A program made the position numbers and the translations under genes. Shown piece by piece: positions 33,776 to 42,918 of a DNA stretch of 64,000 nt. Source of the stretch: Clostridia bacterium (GTDB lineage: Bacteria > Bacillota > Clostridia > Oscillospirales > CAG-272). The stretch lies in the NCBI GenBank assembly GCA_017622085.1, contig JAGARU010000111.1, forward strand, positions 45,808 through 109,807, given 5' to 3'. The notes beneath the pieces are model-generated. The model made no database searches and had not been told where the DNA came from. It saw only the letters and a program-made list of their open reading frames with translations. Each line of letters starts with the position of its first letter. Position 1 is the stretch's first letter.

Positions 33776-34186
33776 TTATTTTTCGTAAGACAAGCGGTAA
33801 ACCGAGCCTTCGACGATCTCCGTGGTGTCCGCGCCGGACATGGCGTAAGCGCCGTCGATGTAAAGGGCCCAGTAGTGGCCGTTTACGTCATAGTCGGCCA
33901 AAATTCCGTTAGTGGTCTTGATGTAAAGACCGTAGTCACCGTTCTCTCCAGTGCACAGACCGGTGTCCAGCAAGGCCGCACCGAGCATATCCGCGTCGGT
34001 TTTCAGCGTAAAGGTTACCAAGTGATCGTTTACAGCTACCTCGACCGTAACGGATTTTGCGCCCGTACCGAGGGTGGTGTCCTCCGTATAGACCGCGTCG
34101 CTCCAAGGGTCCGCTTCGCCGCCGCAGGCGGAGAATACTGTGAGGAGGGCGAGGAGAAGGGAAAGTGCCAGCGTAATTTTTTTCAT
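33776..34186 (-). CDS. DUF4430-domain lipoprotein
   Basis: 136 aa. Lipoprotein signal peptide with Cys at ~residue 21 (LLLALLTVFSACGG); the -3 residue is Phe, a loose lipobox. The mature part, with TGLCTGENGDYGLYI and GHYWALYIDG, fits DUF4430, a small domain shared with transcobalamin-type proteins and surface cobalamin binders. ATG 34186 follows AAGGATG, replacing a longer frame that begins inside the riboswitch. Likely captures cobalamin for the S component encoded next. Confidence 0.85.
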   Translation of the reverse strand: MKKITLALSLLLALLTVFSACGGEADPWSDAVYTEDTTLGTGAKSVTVEVAVNDHLVTFTLKTDADMLGAALLDTGLCTGENGDYGLYIKTTNGILADYDVNGHYWALYIDGAYAMSGADTTEIVEGSVYRLSYEK

Positions 34187-34226
34187 AAAAGTCATCCTTT
34201 CTGTTTTCAAAAGGATAAAAAGAAAA

Positions 34227-34277
34227 GCGTCCTCCGGGAGGGCGCACGAAAACAAGAGGGTGTGATCCTGCACCCTC
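34227..34277 (-). terminator. Riboswitch expression-platform hairpins
   Basis: On the minus strand two hairpins follow the aptamer: GAGGGTG/CACCCTC with TTGTTTT after it, and GCGCCCTCC/GGAGGACGC (one mismatch) followed by TTTTCTTTTT. Transcription attenuation when cobalamin binds is the natural reading. Confidence 0.7.
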
Positions 34278-34317
34278 TGTGCTCCGACGCATCCTCCTTT
34301 GCCCAAGGATCTTCTCG

Positions 34318-34468
34318 GCCACGGGACGATAAGCATTCCGACTTATGGGCGGAGCCCAATTACGGTAATGGCTGTTGCCGCGGATTTGCACCGCCGTTTC
34401 CTTATCCCCGAGCCACGCCGTCCGGCGGCGGGCCCGATCCGGAGGTCAAGCCTCCGTGAACCGTGTAT
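34318..34468 (-). promoter_or_regulatory. Cobalamin riboswitch
   Basis: Minus strand: closing helix CACGG/CCGTG, then the core GGATAAGGAAACGGCGGTG followed by CAAATCCGCGGCAACAGCC, and a B12-box-like ATAAGTCGGAATGC near the 3' end. This order and spacing match cobalamin aptamers. It precedes the DUF4430/ECF genes. Confidence 0.85.
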
Positions 34469-34563
34469 TATTCTTTTGTAACCTCATTTTACCACAGTCC
34501 GTTGGATAAAACAAGAGGGAAATCCCAAAAACCGAGGCGAAAACGGAAAAGAGGGCGTACCCC

Positions 34564-35553
34564 TTATTTGGGAGCCACGCCCACGTATCCGCATTTTTCG
34601 ATCAGCCGCTGACCCTCCTCGGAGAGGAGCCAAGTGACCAGCGCTGTCACGTTTGGATTCTCGTTGTCCGCCCGATAAATGGCGTAAAACTCAGCCACCA
34701 CGGGATATTCTCCGCTCTGGATGCTTTCCTTGTCCGGGTAGATGCCGTTCAGGGCCAGCATTTTGACGCCCTCGTTCTGCACCATGTCCGCAAGATAAAA
34801 ACGGAAGGAAAATCCAATGGAGCCACCCACCAGCGCAAAGGGAGACTTGGGAGCAATGGGCCGTCCGCCCATAAACGCTATCATCATGGATTGACTTCCG
34901 CTGCCCTCCAAACGGGTGATGGGGTTGATGACCCGACGGGGGCCACCCACCTCGGACCAGTTTTGGATTTGCCCTGCGTAAATATCGCGGACCTGCTCCA
35001 CCGTCAGGGTGTCCACCGGGTTCTCCTGATTTACAAAAAAGACAAATGCCTCAAGTCCGATGGGGACGTAAATCAGCTCCACTCCTTGTTCCTCGGCGTA
35101 GCGTCTCTGCTCCTCAGAGGGGGCGGCACAAAAGAGCAGATCCGTCTCGCCGTCCACAATGGCCTTGTAGCCGCGCACGGTGTTTTTGTATTGCATCCGG
35201 CTGTCGGCGGCAAAATTTTCTCCGTAAAAATTTTCGTCGGAGAACACCCCGCCCTCATAGGTCACCGATCCCTCCGGGTACAGAGTATGGATTACCGAGG
35301 CGTAAACCGGCACCAAAGCCGCCGCCCCGTCTAAGACCGGCAGCTCGCCCTCCATGCGGAAGGACGTCTCGATCCGTACCAGATCCGAGCCCTTCTCATG
35401 GGGCAAATAGCGGGCAACGTCCACCATTTTGGCCTGAGATGCATCGCTGAAGTTGTTGGACAACCGTCTTGTTAAGAGGCGGTACATGCTGAAGTTAAAG
35501 GCGGCAAACACCGCCACGATCAAAAGCAGGGAAAGAATCTGTCGGCGGCGCAT
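34564..35553 (-). CDS. PstS-like substrate-binding domain protein
   Basis: 329 aa. N-terminal membrane helix (LSLLLIVAVFAAFNFSMYRLL) without a lipobox, then a periplasmic-binding-type fold. The block NPITRLEGSGSQSMM is the phosphate-contacting region of PstS-family proteins, and VEQVRDIYAGQIQNWSEVGG is also typical. No pstCAB genes follow, so it may sense or buffer phosphate rather than feed a permease. Its ATG directly abuts the stop of a 46-aa gene. Confidence 0.85.
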   Translation of the reverse strand: MRRRQILSLLLIVAVFAAFNFSMYRLLTRRLSNNFSDASQAKMVDVARYLPHEKGSDLVRIETSFRMEGELPVLDGAAALVPVYASVIHTLYPEGSVTYEGGVFSDENFYGENFAADSRMQYKNTVRGYKAIVDGETDLLFCAAPSEEQRRYAEEQGVELIYVPIGLEAFVFFVNQENPVDTLTVEQVRDIYAGQIQNWSEVGGPRRVINPITRLEGSGSQSMMIAFMGGRPIAPKSPFALVGGSIGFSFRFYLADMVQNEGVKMLALNGIYPDKESIQSGEYPVVAEFYAIYRADNENPNVTALVTWLLSEEGQRLIEKCGYVGVAPK

Positions 35554-35694
35554 TTACCACAGCTCCTTTCCAATAAAGTAGATAATGGAGCAATGCTGAT
35601 AGGCGTACACCGCATAGATCAGGTGGCCAACCGTCACCGCCAGACACAACCCCAGCACCACACCCAGTAATATTCGATACGTGCGTTCCTTCAT
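35554..35694 (-). CDS. 46-residue single-pass membrane protein
   Basis: Short frame M-K-E-R-T-Y-R then a hydrophobic helix (ILLGVVLGLCLAVTVGHLIY) and a tail ending in GKELW. TGAGGCAG lies before the ATG, and the stop is immediately followed by the ATG of the PstS-like gene. Translational coupling and the operon context support it as real; function unknown. Confidence 0.68.
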   Translation of the reverse strand: MKERTYRILLGVVLGLCLAVTVGHLIYAVYAYQHCSIIYFIGKELW

Positions 35695-35701
35695 ATCTGC
35701 C

Positions 35702-35944
35702 TCACATATAAGCCACAGCCATCATCAGGAGGGCGGTAAAGAAAACGACAACTGCCAAAAGTACCCCGAATATGGCCGAGGCCACGATCAGCATCGTGCG
35801 TTTTTGCCGCATTTCCGTGGCTTCAACCGATCCGGGCATTCTCCGGTTTTTTCGAGCTGCGCTGAGGTAACGAACCAGACTGAATACAAAAAATGCAATT
35901 GCCAAACAAGGGATCCCGTAAAACAAAACTTCTGCAAAATCCAT
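35702..35944 (-). CDS. 80-residue two-helix membrane protein
   Basis: Hydrophobic helices at ~3-24 (FAEVLFYGIPCLAIAFFVF) and ~50-78 (TMLIVASAIFGVLLAVVVFF) separated by a basic loop (SAARKNRRMPG). ATG 35944 has AGGAGG seven nt upstream, better than ATG 35968. First gene of the operon with the 46-aa protein and PstS-like protein. No known family recognised. Confidence 0.72.
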   Translation of the reverse strand: MDFAEVLFYGIPCLAIAFFVFSLVRYLSAARKNRRMPGSVEATEMRQKRTMLIVASAIFGVLLAVVVFFTALLMMAVAYM

Positions 35945-35982
35945 AAAGCGAGCCTCCTCTGCTTCCATGATATCCTACCCTT

Positions 35983-36011
35983 ATTGTACCAAACATCCCG
36001 TCTGAAATCAA
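35983..36011 (-). promoter_or_regulatory. Promoter for PstS-like operon
   Basis: On the minus strand: TTGATT, 17 nt, TACAAT. The DNA from here to 36204 shows no gene. Confidence 0.75.
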
Positions 36012-36204
36012 TACGCCTCCTCTTAAGATTTTCTTAATTCGCCTGCGGCCAAAGCGCCCCACGCCTGCGCGGATATTTCCCCACTATTTTTCCAAAACAG
36101 TGCCAAAACCGGCGGCTATTTTGCTCCGACCGCTCTTTATTTCCTCGCGAGGATGCGGTATACTGTAATCGTTCCAAGCGAACGCGATCCTTGAAAAGGG
36201 AATA

Positions 36205-36234
36205 AAAAATCCCCGGACTCACGTCCGAGGATTC
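36205..36234 (-). terminator. Terminator after the leucine-rich-repeat gene
   Basis: ATCCTCGGAC/GTCCGGGGAT stem (one wobble) with TGA-type loop, then a T6 run on the minus strand. Confidence 0.88.
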
Positions 36235-36246
36235 TTCGGCGAATGG

Positions 36247-36651
36247 CTATAATTTTGGTACAAAGCAGATTTCTTTCACGTTTGCGGCAAATTCTGCGTC
36301 CCACTCCGCCGGAATGCTTTGGGGTTCTCCGACGATGATCAGTTTGCACCCCGACATATTGCAAAATGCGTGCTTTTCTATTCGTTTTACCGTGCTCGGG
36401 ACAACCAGCTCTTTTATCCCGTCCAGCCCCCAGAATGCTTGAGAACCGATTTTGGTGACGCTTTTTGGGATGTTTATTTTCTTTAACTCAGTGAAATCAA
36501 AGAAGGTATCGGCTTCAATAGCTTCCAGCGTAGAGGGTAATAAAACTTCCTCGATTGAATTGTTGTCAATATGGCTGGCAATATCGTTAAATCCTATGGT
36601 TTTTGTTCCTTCGAAAATAACGAGGGTCGTTCCGCTCACTATGTGCTTCAT
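36247..36651 (-). CDS. BspA-type leucine-rich-repeat (LRR_5) protein
   Basis: 134 aa with three or four LRR_5 repeats: IEEVLLPSTLEAIEADTF, LKKINIPKSVTKIGSQAF, IKELVVPSTVKRIEKHAF. No signal peptide or anchor, so unlike the large BspA surface proteins it appears cytoplasmic, or it is a small remnant of one. AAGGCGGTG precedes the ATG. Lies just downstream of tRNA-Ser, a common insertion spot. Ligand unknown. Confidence 0.82.
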   Translation of the reverse strand: MKHIVSGTTLVIFEGTKTIGFNDIASHIDNNSIEEVLLPSTLEAIEADTFFDFTELKKINIPKSVTKIGSQAFWGLDGIKELVVPSTVKRIEKHAFCNMSGCKLIIVGEPQSIPAEWDAEFAANVKEICFVPKL

Positions 36652-36691
36652 GATACACCGCCTTTCTGCGGTTATTATAGCATGAAAAAAC

Positions 36692-36726
36692 AAAAACCGC
36701 AATCCCTTTGTATCAGGATTGCGGTT
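36692..36726 (-). terminator. Terminator after tRNA-Ser
   Basis: AACCGCAATCC/GGATTGCGGTT stem with a T-rich tail on the minus strand. Confidence 0.88.
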
Positions 36727-36731
36727 ATGCC

Positions 36732-36822
36732 TGGCGGAGAAGCAGAGATTCGAACTCTGGAACCCTGTTACGGGTTACACGATTTCCAATCGTGCGCCCT
36801 CGACCAACTAGGCGACTTCTCC
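36732..36822 (-). tRNA. tRNA-Ser (anticodon GGA)
   Basis: Minus strand: acceptor GGAGAAG/CTTCTCC, anticodon stem CACGA/TCGTG with loop TTGGAAA (anticodon GGA), a long variable arm typical of tRNA-Ser, T-arm GAGTTCGAATC, discriminator G, encoded CCA. Confidence 0.96.
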
Positions 36823-36938
36823 AGCGACCGAGGGTTATTATAGCACACCCGTTTTATAAAATCAAGAGGTTTTTTCACTTTTTTTGAAATTTTTTTGGAT
36901 TTTCTTTTGTGCACATTGCTTTCTTTTTTTAAATATTC

Positions 36939-36967
36939 TTGATTCCTTCACATTTTCGTACTATAAT
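36939..36967 (+). promoter_or_regulatory. Promoter for the lepA operon
   Basis: TTGATT, 17 nt, TATAAT, 64 nt before lepA. Confidence 0.88.
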
Positions 36968-37031
36968 TAACGTGGAGTGGTTTTGAATCATTCCGCCATC
37001 CTCTTGATCTTTACCGAAAGGAAAACGATAC

Positions 37032-38852
37032 ATGGCTTTGACCGACAGACAAAAGAAAATCCGCAACTTTTCCATTATTGCTCACATCGACCACGGTAAA
37101 TCCACTCTGGCCGACCGAATTCTGGAGTTCTCCAAGGCGGTAGACACCCGCGAGATGGAGGATCAGCTCCTCGATAATATGGATATCGAGCGCGAGCGCG
37201 GCATTACCATCAAGGCCCGCGCCGTACGCATTGATTACACCGACGACAAGGGGGAGGAATACGTTCTCAACCTGATCGACACCCCCGGCCACGTGGACTT
37301 TAACTATGAGGTCTCCCGTTCGCTTAACGCCTGTGAGGGTGCTCTTCTGGTGGTGGACGCCACACAGGGCATCGAGGCACAGACCCTTGCTAACGCCTAT
37401 CTGGCGGTGGATGCGGATCTGGAGATCGTACCTGTCATCAACAAGATCGACTTGCCCTCCGCTCGCATCGAGGAGTGCCGCCAGGAAATCGAGGACATCA
37501 TCGGCATCCCTGCCGAGGGCTGTCCTGCGGTTTCCGCCAAGGTCGGCCTTAACATTAAGGACGCCGTCGAGGCGGTGATCCATCAGATCCCCTGTCCGGA
37601 GGGAGACGAAAACGCTCCCCTGCGCTGTCTGATCTTCGATTCCTACTACAACAGCTATCTGGGCGTTGTGGTTTACGTCCGCGTTATGGACGGTACCCTT
37701 CGCGCCGGTGACCGCATCAAAATGATGCATACCGGCTCGGAGTTTGAGGTCATTGAGGTAGGCTACCTGAATGCCTTCGGCATGAAGAAGAGCGATTTCA
37801 TCGCCGCCGGTGACGTTGGCTACATTACCGCCAGCATCAAGAGCGTTTCCGAGACCCGCGTGGGAGATACGGTTACCACCGTGGAAAACGGTGCCACCGA
37901 GCCCCTCCCCGGCTTCAAGCAGGCCACCCCCATGGTATATTCCGGCATCTATCCGGCGGACGGCGCACGGTACAACGACCTGCGCGATGCCCTTGAAAAG
38001 CTCTGCCTCAACGATGCGGCTCTTTCCTTTGAGCCCGAGACCTCCATTGCCCTCGGCTTTGGCTTCCGTTGCGGCTTCCTTGGTCTGCTCCATATGGAGA
38101 TCATTCAGGAGCGTCTGGAGCGGGAGTTCAATCTGGATCTGATCACCACCGCCCCCAGCGTTATCTACCGCATTACCAAGACCAACGGCGACGTGGTCTA
38201 TATCGATAATCCCTCCAGCTACCCGACCCAGGATTCCATCGCCATGGCAGAGGAGCCTGTGGTCAAGGCGAACATCATCACCCCCACGGAGTTTGTGGGC
38301 GGTATTATGGACCTTTGCCAGGATCGCCGCGGTATCTTCATTGATATGAAGTACATCGATACCACCCGTGTGGAGCTTCATTATGTGCTCCCCTTGAACG
38401 AAATCATCTACGACTTCTTCGATGCCCTCAAGAGCCGCAGTAAGGGCTATGCCTCCCTTGACTACGAGCTGGACGGATACCGGGAGAGCAATCTGGTTAA
38501 GCTGGACTTCCTGCTGAACGGCGATCAGGTGGACGCACTTACCTTTATCGTCCATCAGGAAAAGGCCTACGGCCGTGCCCGCAAGATCACCGAGAAGCTG
38601 AAGGAGAATATCCCGCGTCAGCTCTTCGAGATTCCGATTCAGGCGGCCATCGGCTCCAAGATCATCGCCCGCGAGACGGTACGAGCCCTCCGCAAGGACG
38701 TGCTTGCCAAGTGCTACGGCGGTGACATTACCCGTAAAAAGAAGCTGCTGGAAAAGCAGAAGGAGGGTAAGAAAAAGATGCGTAAGCTGGGTACCGTCGA
38801 GGTTTCTCCCGAGGCCTTTATGGCGGTTCTCAAGTTCGATTCCGACCAATGA
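37032..38852 (+). CDS. lepA: Elongation factor 4 (LepA)
   Basis: 606 aa translational GTPase that back-translocates or remodels ribosomes and affects initiation. G1 [17 protein letters not shown]2-region [16 protein letters not shown]3 DTPGHVDF, G4 NKIDLP. The LepA-specific C-terminal domain ends in [21 protein letters not shown]. Full length. AAAGGAAAAC precedes the ATG. Overlaps hemW by 4 bp, the common lepA-hemW arrangement. Confidence 0.98.
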   Translation: MALTDRQKKIRNFSIIAHIDHGKSTLADRILEFSKAVDTREMEDQLLDNMDIERERGITIKARAVRIDYTDDKGEEYVLNLIDTPGHVDFNYEVSRSLNACEGALLVVDATQGIEAQTLANAYLAVDADLEIVPVINKIDLPSARIEECRQEIEDIIGIPAEGCPAVSAKVGLNIKDAVEAVIHQIPCPEGDENAPLRCLIFDSYYNSYLGVVVYVRVMDGTLRAGDRIKMMHTGSEFEVIEVGYLNAFGMKKSDFIAAGDVGYITASIKSVSETRVGDTVTTVENGATEPLPGFKQATPMVYSGIYPADGARYNDLRDALEKLCLNDAALSFEPETSIALGFGFRCGFLGLLHMEIIQERLEREFNLDLITTAPSVIYRITKTNGDVVYIDNPSSYPTQDSIAMAEEPVVKANIITPTEFVGGIMDLCQDRRGIFIDMKYIDTTRVELHYVLPLNEIIYDFFDALKSRSKGYASLDYELDGYRESNLVKLDFLLNGDQVDALTFIVHQEKAYGRARKITEKLKENIPRQLFEIPIQAAIGSKIIARETVRALRKDVLAKCYGGDITRKKKLLEKQKEGKKKMRKLGTVEVSPEAFMAVLKFDSDQ

Positions 38853-39967
38853 GACCCCTTGGCATTTATATTCACGTCCCCTTTTGCCTGCGTAAATGCG
38901 CCTACTGCGATTTCTACTCCGGCCCGTCCGGAGAGGCGGAGCGGGAGGCCTACGTTTCCGCACTGGTAACCCACATAAAAGACGAACGCCAAAAATGGCT
39001 CGGGCATACCGTGGACACCGTATTTTTCGGTGGCGGAACACCCAGCCTGCTGACACCGAATCAGTTCCACCGCATTCTTTCTGCCGTTGCGGAAAACGGA
39101 GCGCTTTCCTCGGAGGCGGAGATCTCCTTGGAGGCAAATCCGGCTACCGTAACCCTTGAGGGACTAAAGGAGCTCCGCCGTGCCGGAGCCAACCGCATCA
39201 GCATCGGCCTGCAAAGTGCCTGCGATGAGGAATTGAAGCTCCTCGGACGGATCCACACCGTGGCCGATTTTGACCTTACCCTCGCTCATTGCCGCGAGGC
39301 CGGCTTTGATAACGTAAACGTGGATCTGATGTACGGAATCCCCGCCCAAACAGAGGAATCCTTTGCCCACACCCTGGATTTTGTAACCGAGCGCGCACCG
39401 GAGCACATTTCCGCCTACAGTCTGATTCTGGAGCCGGGAACCCCCCTGGCACGCCGGGCGGAAACGCTGCAGATTCCCGATGAGGACGAAACGGCGGACC
39501 GTTACGACCTCCTGTGCCGGACCTTGTCTGCGCGCGGCTACGAGCACTACGAGATCAGTAATTTTGCCAAGGCCGGCTATCGTTGCCGGCACAACGTAAA
39601 GTACTGGCAAAGGGAAGAGTATCTGGGCTTTGGCCCGTCCGCCCATTCCTTTTTCGACGGATGCCGTTTTTACTATCCCCCCGACCGTAAGAGCTATTGC
39701 TCTCCCGCCACCCGGCAAATTCTCTTTGAGGAGACCGACACCGGTTTGACAGATGCCGAAGAAGCCCTTATGCTGGCCATGCGTCTCTCCGACGGCGTGG
39801 ATACGGCTCGGTTCTTCGCCGAATACGGTGTGGATTTTGAGGCAAAATACGGCGAAAGAATCTTACCCTATATCAAGGGCGGCCTCATCCGTAAAACGGA
39901 GCGCGGCTACGCCTTTACCGACCGCGGAATGTTCGTTTCCAACTACATTTTAGCGGAAATTCTATAA
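38849..39967 (+). CDS. hemW: Radical SAM heme chaperone HemW
   Basis: 372 aa. Radical-SAM CxxxCxxC at C13-C17-C20 ([10 protein letters not shown]), then [34 protein letters not shown] and [13 protein letters not shown]. Length and the lepA neighbour identify HemW rather than the coproporphyrinogen dehydrogenase HemN. HemW binds heme and is proposed to insert it into respiratory enzymes; in a fermenter its role is less clear. Confidence 0.94.
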   Translation: MRPLGIYIHVPFCLRKCAYCDFYSGPSGEAEREAYVSALVTHIKDERQKWLGHTVDTVFFGGGTPSLLTPNQFHRILSAVAENGALSSEAEISLEANPATVTLEGLKELRRAGANRISIGLQSACDEELKLLGRIHTVADFDLTLAHCREAGFDNVNVDLMYGIPAQTEESFAHTLDFVTERAPEHISAYSLILEPGTPLARRAETLQIPDEDETADRYDLLCRTLSARGYEHYEISNFAKAGYRCRHNVKYWQREEYLGFGPSAHSFFDGCRFYYPPDRKSYCSPATRQILFEETDTGLTDAEEALMLAMRLSDGVDTARFFAEYGVDFEAKYGERILPYIKGGLIRKTERGYAFTDRGMFVSNYILAEIL

Positions 39968-39980
39968 GAGAGGCTTTGTT

Positions 39981-40448
39981 ATGCAAAAGATCGCAAGCTT
40001 TCAGATCGACCATCGCATCCTGCTCCCCGGCATGTATATCTCCCGGGTGGACGGTGATATTACCACCTTTGACCTGCGCGTCAAGCGTCCCAACGCCGGC
40101 GACTATATGAGCCATCTTGAGATGCACTCGGCAGAGCATATGTTTGCCACCTACGTGCGCAATTCCGAGATTGCTGCCGACGTGATTTACTTTGGTCCCA
40201 TGGGCTGTCGCACCGGCTTCTATCTTTTAACCCGCAACGTATCCCCCGAAAAGGTAAAGCAGGTGACCCTCCGTGTGCTTGCCCAGATCGTGGCCCACGA
40301 CGGTCCTATGTTTGGCCAGAGCGAGGAAGAATGCGGCAACTATCGGGAGCTGAGCGTGGAGGCCGCACGGGAGCTGTGCCGCGGCTACCTTGCAGCTTTG
40401 GAAAACGCGCCCGACACCTTTGAATATCCTGCAGGAGGCACTCAATGA
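39981..40448 (+). CDS. luxS: S-ribosylhomocysteine lyase (AI-2 synthase)
   Basis: 155 aa. Cleaves S-ribosylhomocysteine to homocysteine and DPD, the precursor of autoinducer-2. Metal-binding H49-S-A-E-H53 and the cysteine in EECGNY (~C118) are present, as is MGCRTGFYL. Ends within the start of mtnN (ATGA overlap), so the two consecutive steps of the activated methyl cycle are co-translated. Confidence 0.97.
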   Translation: MQKIASFQIDHRILLPGMYISRVDGDITTFDLRVKRPNAGDYMSHLEMHSAEHMFATYVRNSEIAADVIYFGPMGCRTGFYLLTRNVSPEKVKQVTLRVLAQIVAHDGPMFGQSEEECGNYRELSVEAARELCRGYLAALENAPDTFEYPAGGTQ

Positions 40449-41140
40449 TTGGCATTATCGGCGCTATGAGCGTGGAGATGGAAAAACTCATCTCCTTAAC
40501 AGAGCATAAGGAGGAAGCCGTCCACGGCTCCATCCGCTTTACCCGGGGCACGTTGTTCGGCACGGAGGCGGTTCTTGCCACCTGCGGCATCGGCAAGGTC
40601 TTTGCCGGTATCTGTGCCCAGACAATGATCTTAACCTACCACCCGGAGCTGATTATTAACGTAGGCGTGGGTGGAACTCTGACCGACCGCCTCAGCGTAA
40701 CGGATATTGCCATCGCTGACGCATTGGTTCAACACGATATGGATACCAGCCCCTTGGGCGACCCGGTTGGCCTGATCTCCGGCATCAACGTTGTGGAGAT
40801 CCCGTGCGACAGGGAAATTGCCTCGCTTCTTGAACAGGCGGCCGCCGGCCTCGGCATCCGCACCGCCCGTGGCGTGATCGCCTCGGGTGACCAGTTCATC
40901 GCCTCCGCTGAGCAAAAGGAGCGCATCGTTGCGAACTTCCATCCCATCGCCTGTGAGATGGAGGGCGCCGCCATTGGACAGGTCTGCTACGTCAACGGCG
41001 TAAAGGCGGCGGTGGTTCGCGCCATCTCCGACTCGGCCGACGGCTCGGCGGAGCTTTCCTACGGGGAATTTACCAAGGTTGCCGCTGAGAATTCCGCCCG
41101 CGTGCTGGCGGCATTCTGCAAGCTTTATACAAACGAATAA
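40445..41140 (+). CDS. mtnN: 5'-methylthioadenosine/S-adenosylhomocysteine nucleosidase
   Basis: 231 aa. Removes adenine from SAH and MTA, producing the LuxS substrate. MIGIIGAMSVEMEKL, TCGIGKVFAGICAQTMI, VGVGGTL, ASGDQF, CEMEGAAIGQVC and RAISDSADG are family hallmarks, with the catalytic Asp in SDSADG. Coupled to luxS. Confidence 0.97.
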   Translation: MIGIIGAMSVEMEKLISLTEHKEEAVHGSIRFTRGTLFGTEAVLATCGIGKVFAGICAQTMILTYHPELIINVGVGGTLTDRLSVTDIAIADALVQHDMDTSPLGDPVGLISGINVVEIPCDREIASLLEQAAAGLGIRTARGVIASGDQFIASAEQKERIVANFHPIACEMEGAAIGQVCYVNGVKAAVVRAISDSADGSAELSYGEFTKVAAENSARVLAAFCKLYTNE

Positions 41141-41160
41141 TTTTTTAGGAGGAACTACAT

Positions 41161-42180
41161 ATGTCCGGACTTATTTTAGGTATTATTTTGTTGATCGCAG
41201 GCATTCTGGCCACCGTTGCCATGAAAAAGAATGCCAAAACTTCCAAGTACAGCTTTATTACGATCATCGCAGCCGGTATCCTTTGCGTGATCTGCATTGG
41301 TAGCGCCTGCGTGGTTTCCGTTCCCACCGGTCACACCGGTATCGTAACCACCTTCGGCCGTGTTGAGAACTTCACCTTTGAGGCCGGTGTGCACTTCAAG
41401 ATGCCTTGGCAGGAGACCGTGATCATGGATAACCGTAACCAGAAGGCCTCCATCGATCTGTCCTGCTTCAGCTCCGATATCCAGGAGGTTTCCGTTCGAT
41501 ACACGGTAAACTACCAGATTCAGAAGGCCAACGCACAGACCATCTATAAGAACATTGGTATCTCTTACTACACCACCGTAATTGAGCCCCAGATCAACGA
41601 GGCCGTACGAAGCGTGTTTGCCAAGTACACCGCCGAGCAGCTTCTGGAAAACCGTGCGGAGCTCTCCGACCAGATCAAGGAGATCCTGATCGGCAAGCTG
41701 GCCGGCTATAACATTGAGATCATTGACGCTTCCCTTGAGGACATCGACTTCTCCGACGCATTCACCGATGCGGTTGAGGCCAAGCAGGTAGCCGACCAGA
41801 AGGCAAAGCAGGCCAAGATCGAGCAGGAGCAGAAGACCATGGAGGCTCAGGCCGAGGCCGCCCGCGCTCAGATCCAGGCCGAGGCAGAGGCCGCGGTTGC
41901 CCTGATCGCCGCCAATGCCGAGCTTGAGGTTGTTAAGGTTCAGGCCGACGCTGCGGAGTACGCCGGTCAGAAGGACGCCGCCGTTATCGGCCAGGTTCGC
42001 GACATCCTTGCCGCCGATCCCGACGAGCTGACCCAGGAGGATATTCATAACCTTCTCGTTTACTACTACATCCTTCAGTGGAACGGTACTCTCCCCGAAA
42101 CCTACGTTGGCTCCGAGGACTTCTACTCTATGATCGCCGCTCTGGCCGTTAAGGCTCAGACCCCTGCCGTAGGTGAGTAA
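41161..42180 (+). CDS. SPFH/prohibitin-family membrane protein
   Basis: 339 aa. One N-terminal membrane segment (about two hydrophobic stretches, residues 2-20 and ~35-55), then an SPFH domain (GHTGIVTTFGRVENFTFEAGVHFK, NYQIQKANAQTIYKNIG) and an Ala/Glu/Gln-rich coiled coil (KQAKIEQEQKTMEAQAEAA). Such proteins form large membrane rings or microdomain scaffolds, sometimes controlling FtsH. AGGAGG precedes the ATG and it follows mtnN by 20 nt, last of the operon. Confidence 0.9.
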   Translation: MSGLILGIILLIAGILATVAMKKNAKTSKYSFITIIAAGILCVICIGSACVVSVPTGHTGIVTTFGRVENFTFEAGVHFKMPWQETVIMDNRNQKASIDLSCFSSDIQEVSVRYTVNYQIQKANAQTIYKNIGISYYTTVIEPQINEAVRSVFAKYTAEQLLENRAELSDQIKEILIGKLAGYNIEIIDASLEDIDFSDAFTDAVEAKQVADQKAKQAKIEQEQKTMEAQAEAARAQIQAEAEAAVALIAANAELEVVKVQADAAEYAGQKDAAVIGQVRDILAADPDELTQEDIHNLLVYYYILQWNGTLPETYVGSEDFYSMIAALAVKAQTPAVGE

Positions 42181-42294
42181 ACAGTCGACGCGAAGACCAT
42201 TTAGGCTTTAGTCGAGCTGTTTCAAACGCTCGCGGATTCGGGTAGCGCCCGAATGTTCGCCCAAAAGAAAAGACGGCAAACGAATATGGATGTA

Positions 42295-42333
42295 AAGCCC
42301 ACCGCAAGGGGAAACCCTTGCGGTGGCTTTTTG
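42295..42333 (+). terminator. Terminator after the SPFH gene
   Basis: CCACCGCAAGGG/CCCTTGCGGTGG stem with GAAA loop and T5 tail. A smaller hairpin, ATTCGGG/CCCGAAT, lies at ~42236-42254. Confidence 0.92.
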
Positions 42334-42337
42334 TCCC

Positions 42338-42366
42338 TTGACACAGCAAGACATTTGTGCTACAAT
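42338..42366 (+). promoter_or_regulatory. Promoter for the RRXRR-like gene
   Basis: Consensus TTGACA, 17 nt, TACAAT, directly after the previous terminator. Confidence 0.9.
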
Positions 42367-42445
42367 TTTTTTGTAAATCGGGGACGGCACCCATCACAAA
42401 AAACGGCGTTTACAAAGCGAATCAAATACAAAGGGGGCGACACCC

Positions 42446-42913
42446 ATCGAAAAAAACGTGATTGTAGTTGACGCGCAGGGAAATGAATATGAACCGACCT
42501 ACCCGAAACGGGCAAAAGGTCTTGTGAAAAGCGGCAGGGCACGCTTGATCAGTGAATATAAAATATGCCTTGCGTGCCCTCCGGATAAAAATTTGGAGGA
42601 TCATCAAATGTCAGAACATAGAATCACCAGTCGAGAAATCTTTAATCAGATCGTAGCTCTTCAGAACGAATTGATCTCAAATCCCGCTCATTCCTTGGAG
42701 CGCTATTCCAAGGCGATCATTGCCTATTGTGAAAACGAGAACGAGGCGCGAGAGGAAGGAGATATTTCCGAGATCAGCTCTGCCTTCATTCAGCGGGAGG
42801 TAACTTTCCAACGAATGCTTGAGCTGTATCAGAGAATGTACCAGGACGCCCGCGCCATGGAGCAGTATCTGGCCACCAGATCCGACCCCGCAAGCGGCGA
42901 GGCGAAAGACTAA
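42446..42913 (+). CDS. Small protein with RRXRR-like N-terminus
   Basis: 151 aa from GTG 42458, or 155 aa if translation begins at ATC 42446. The N-terminus VVDAQGNEYEPTYPKRAKGLVKSGRARLI resembles, in two blocks (VVDAQGNEY and PKRAKGLVKSGRA), the RRXRR motif found before HNH/RuvC-type nucleases. No nuclease domain follows: residues ~55-150 are helical and charged. GTG 42458 has no ribosome-binding site at proper spacing, whereas GGGGGCG sits about eight nt before ATC 42446; neither start is certain. A 25-nt imperfect direct repeat lies in the leader (~42378 and ~42433). Own promoter and terminator. Confidence 0.68.
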   Translation: MEKNVIVVDAQGNEYEPTYPKRAKGLVKSGRARLISEYKICLACPPDKNLEDHQMSEHRITSREIFNQIVALQNELISNPAHSLERYSKAIIAYCENENEAREEGDISEISSAFIQREVTFQRMLELYQRMYQDARAMEQYLATRSDPASGEAKD

Positions 42914-42918
42914 GCGAC

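Noticed and set aside
36571..36843. 90-codon frame over tRNA-Ser
   Set aside because: Covers the tRNA complement and a terminator; no ribosome-binding site.
37011..39137. 708-codon open frame on the minus strand under lepA and hemW
   Set aside because: Shadow of lepA; no ribosome-binding site and no motifs.
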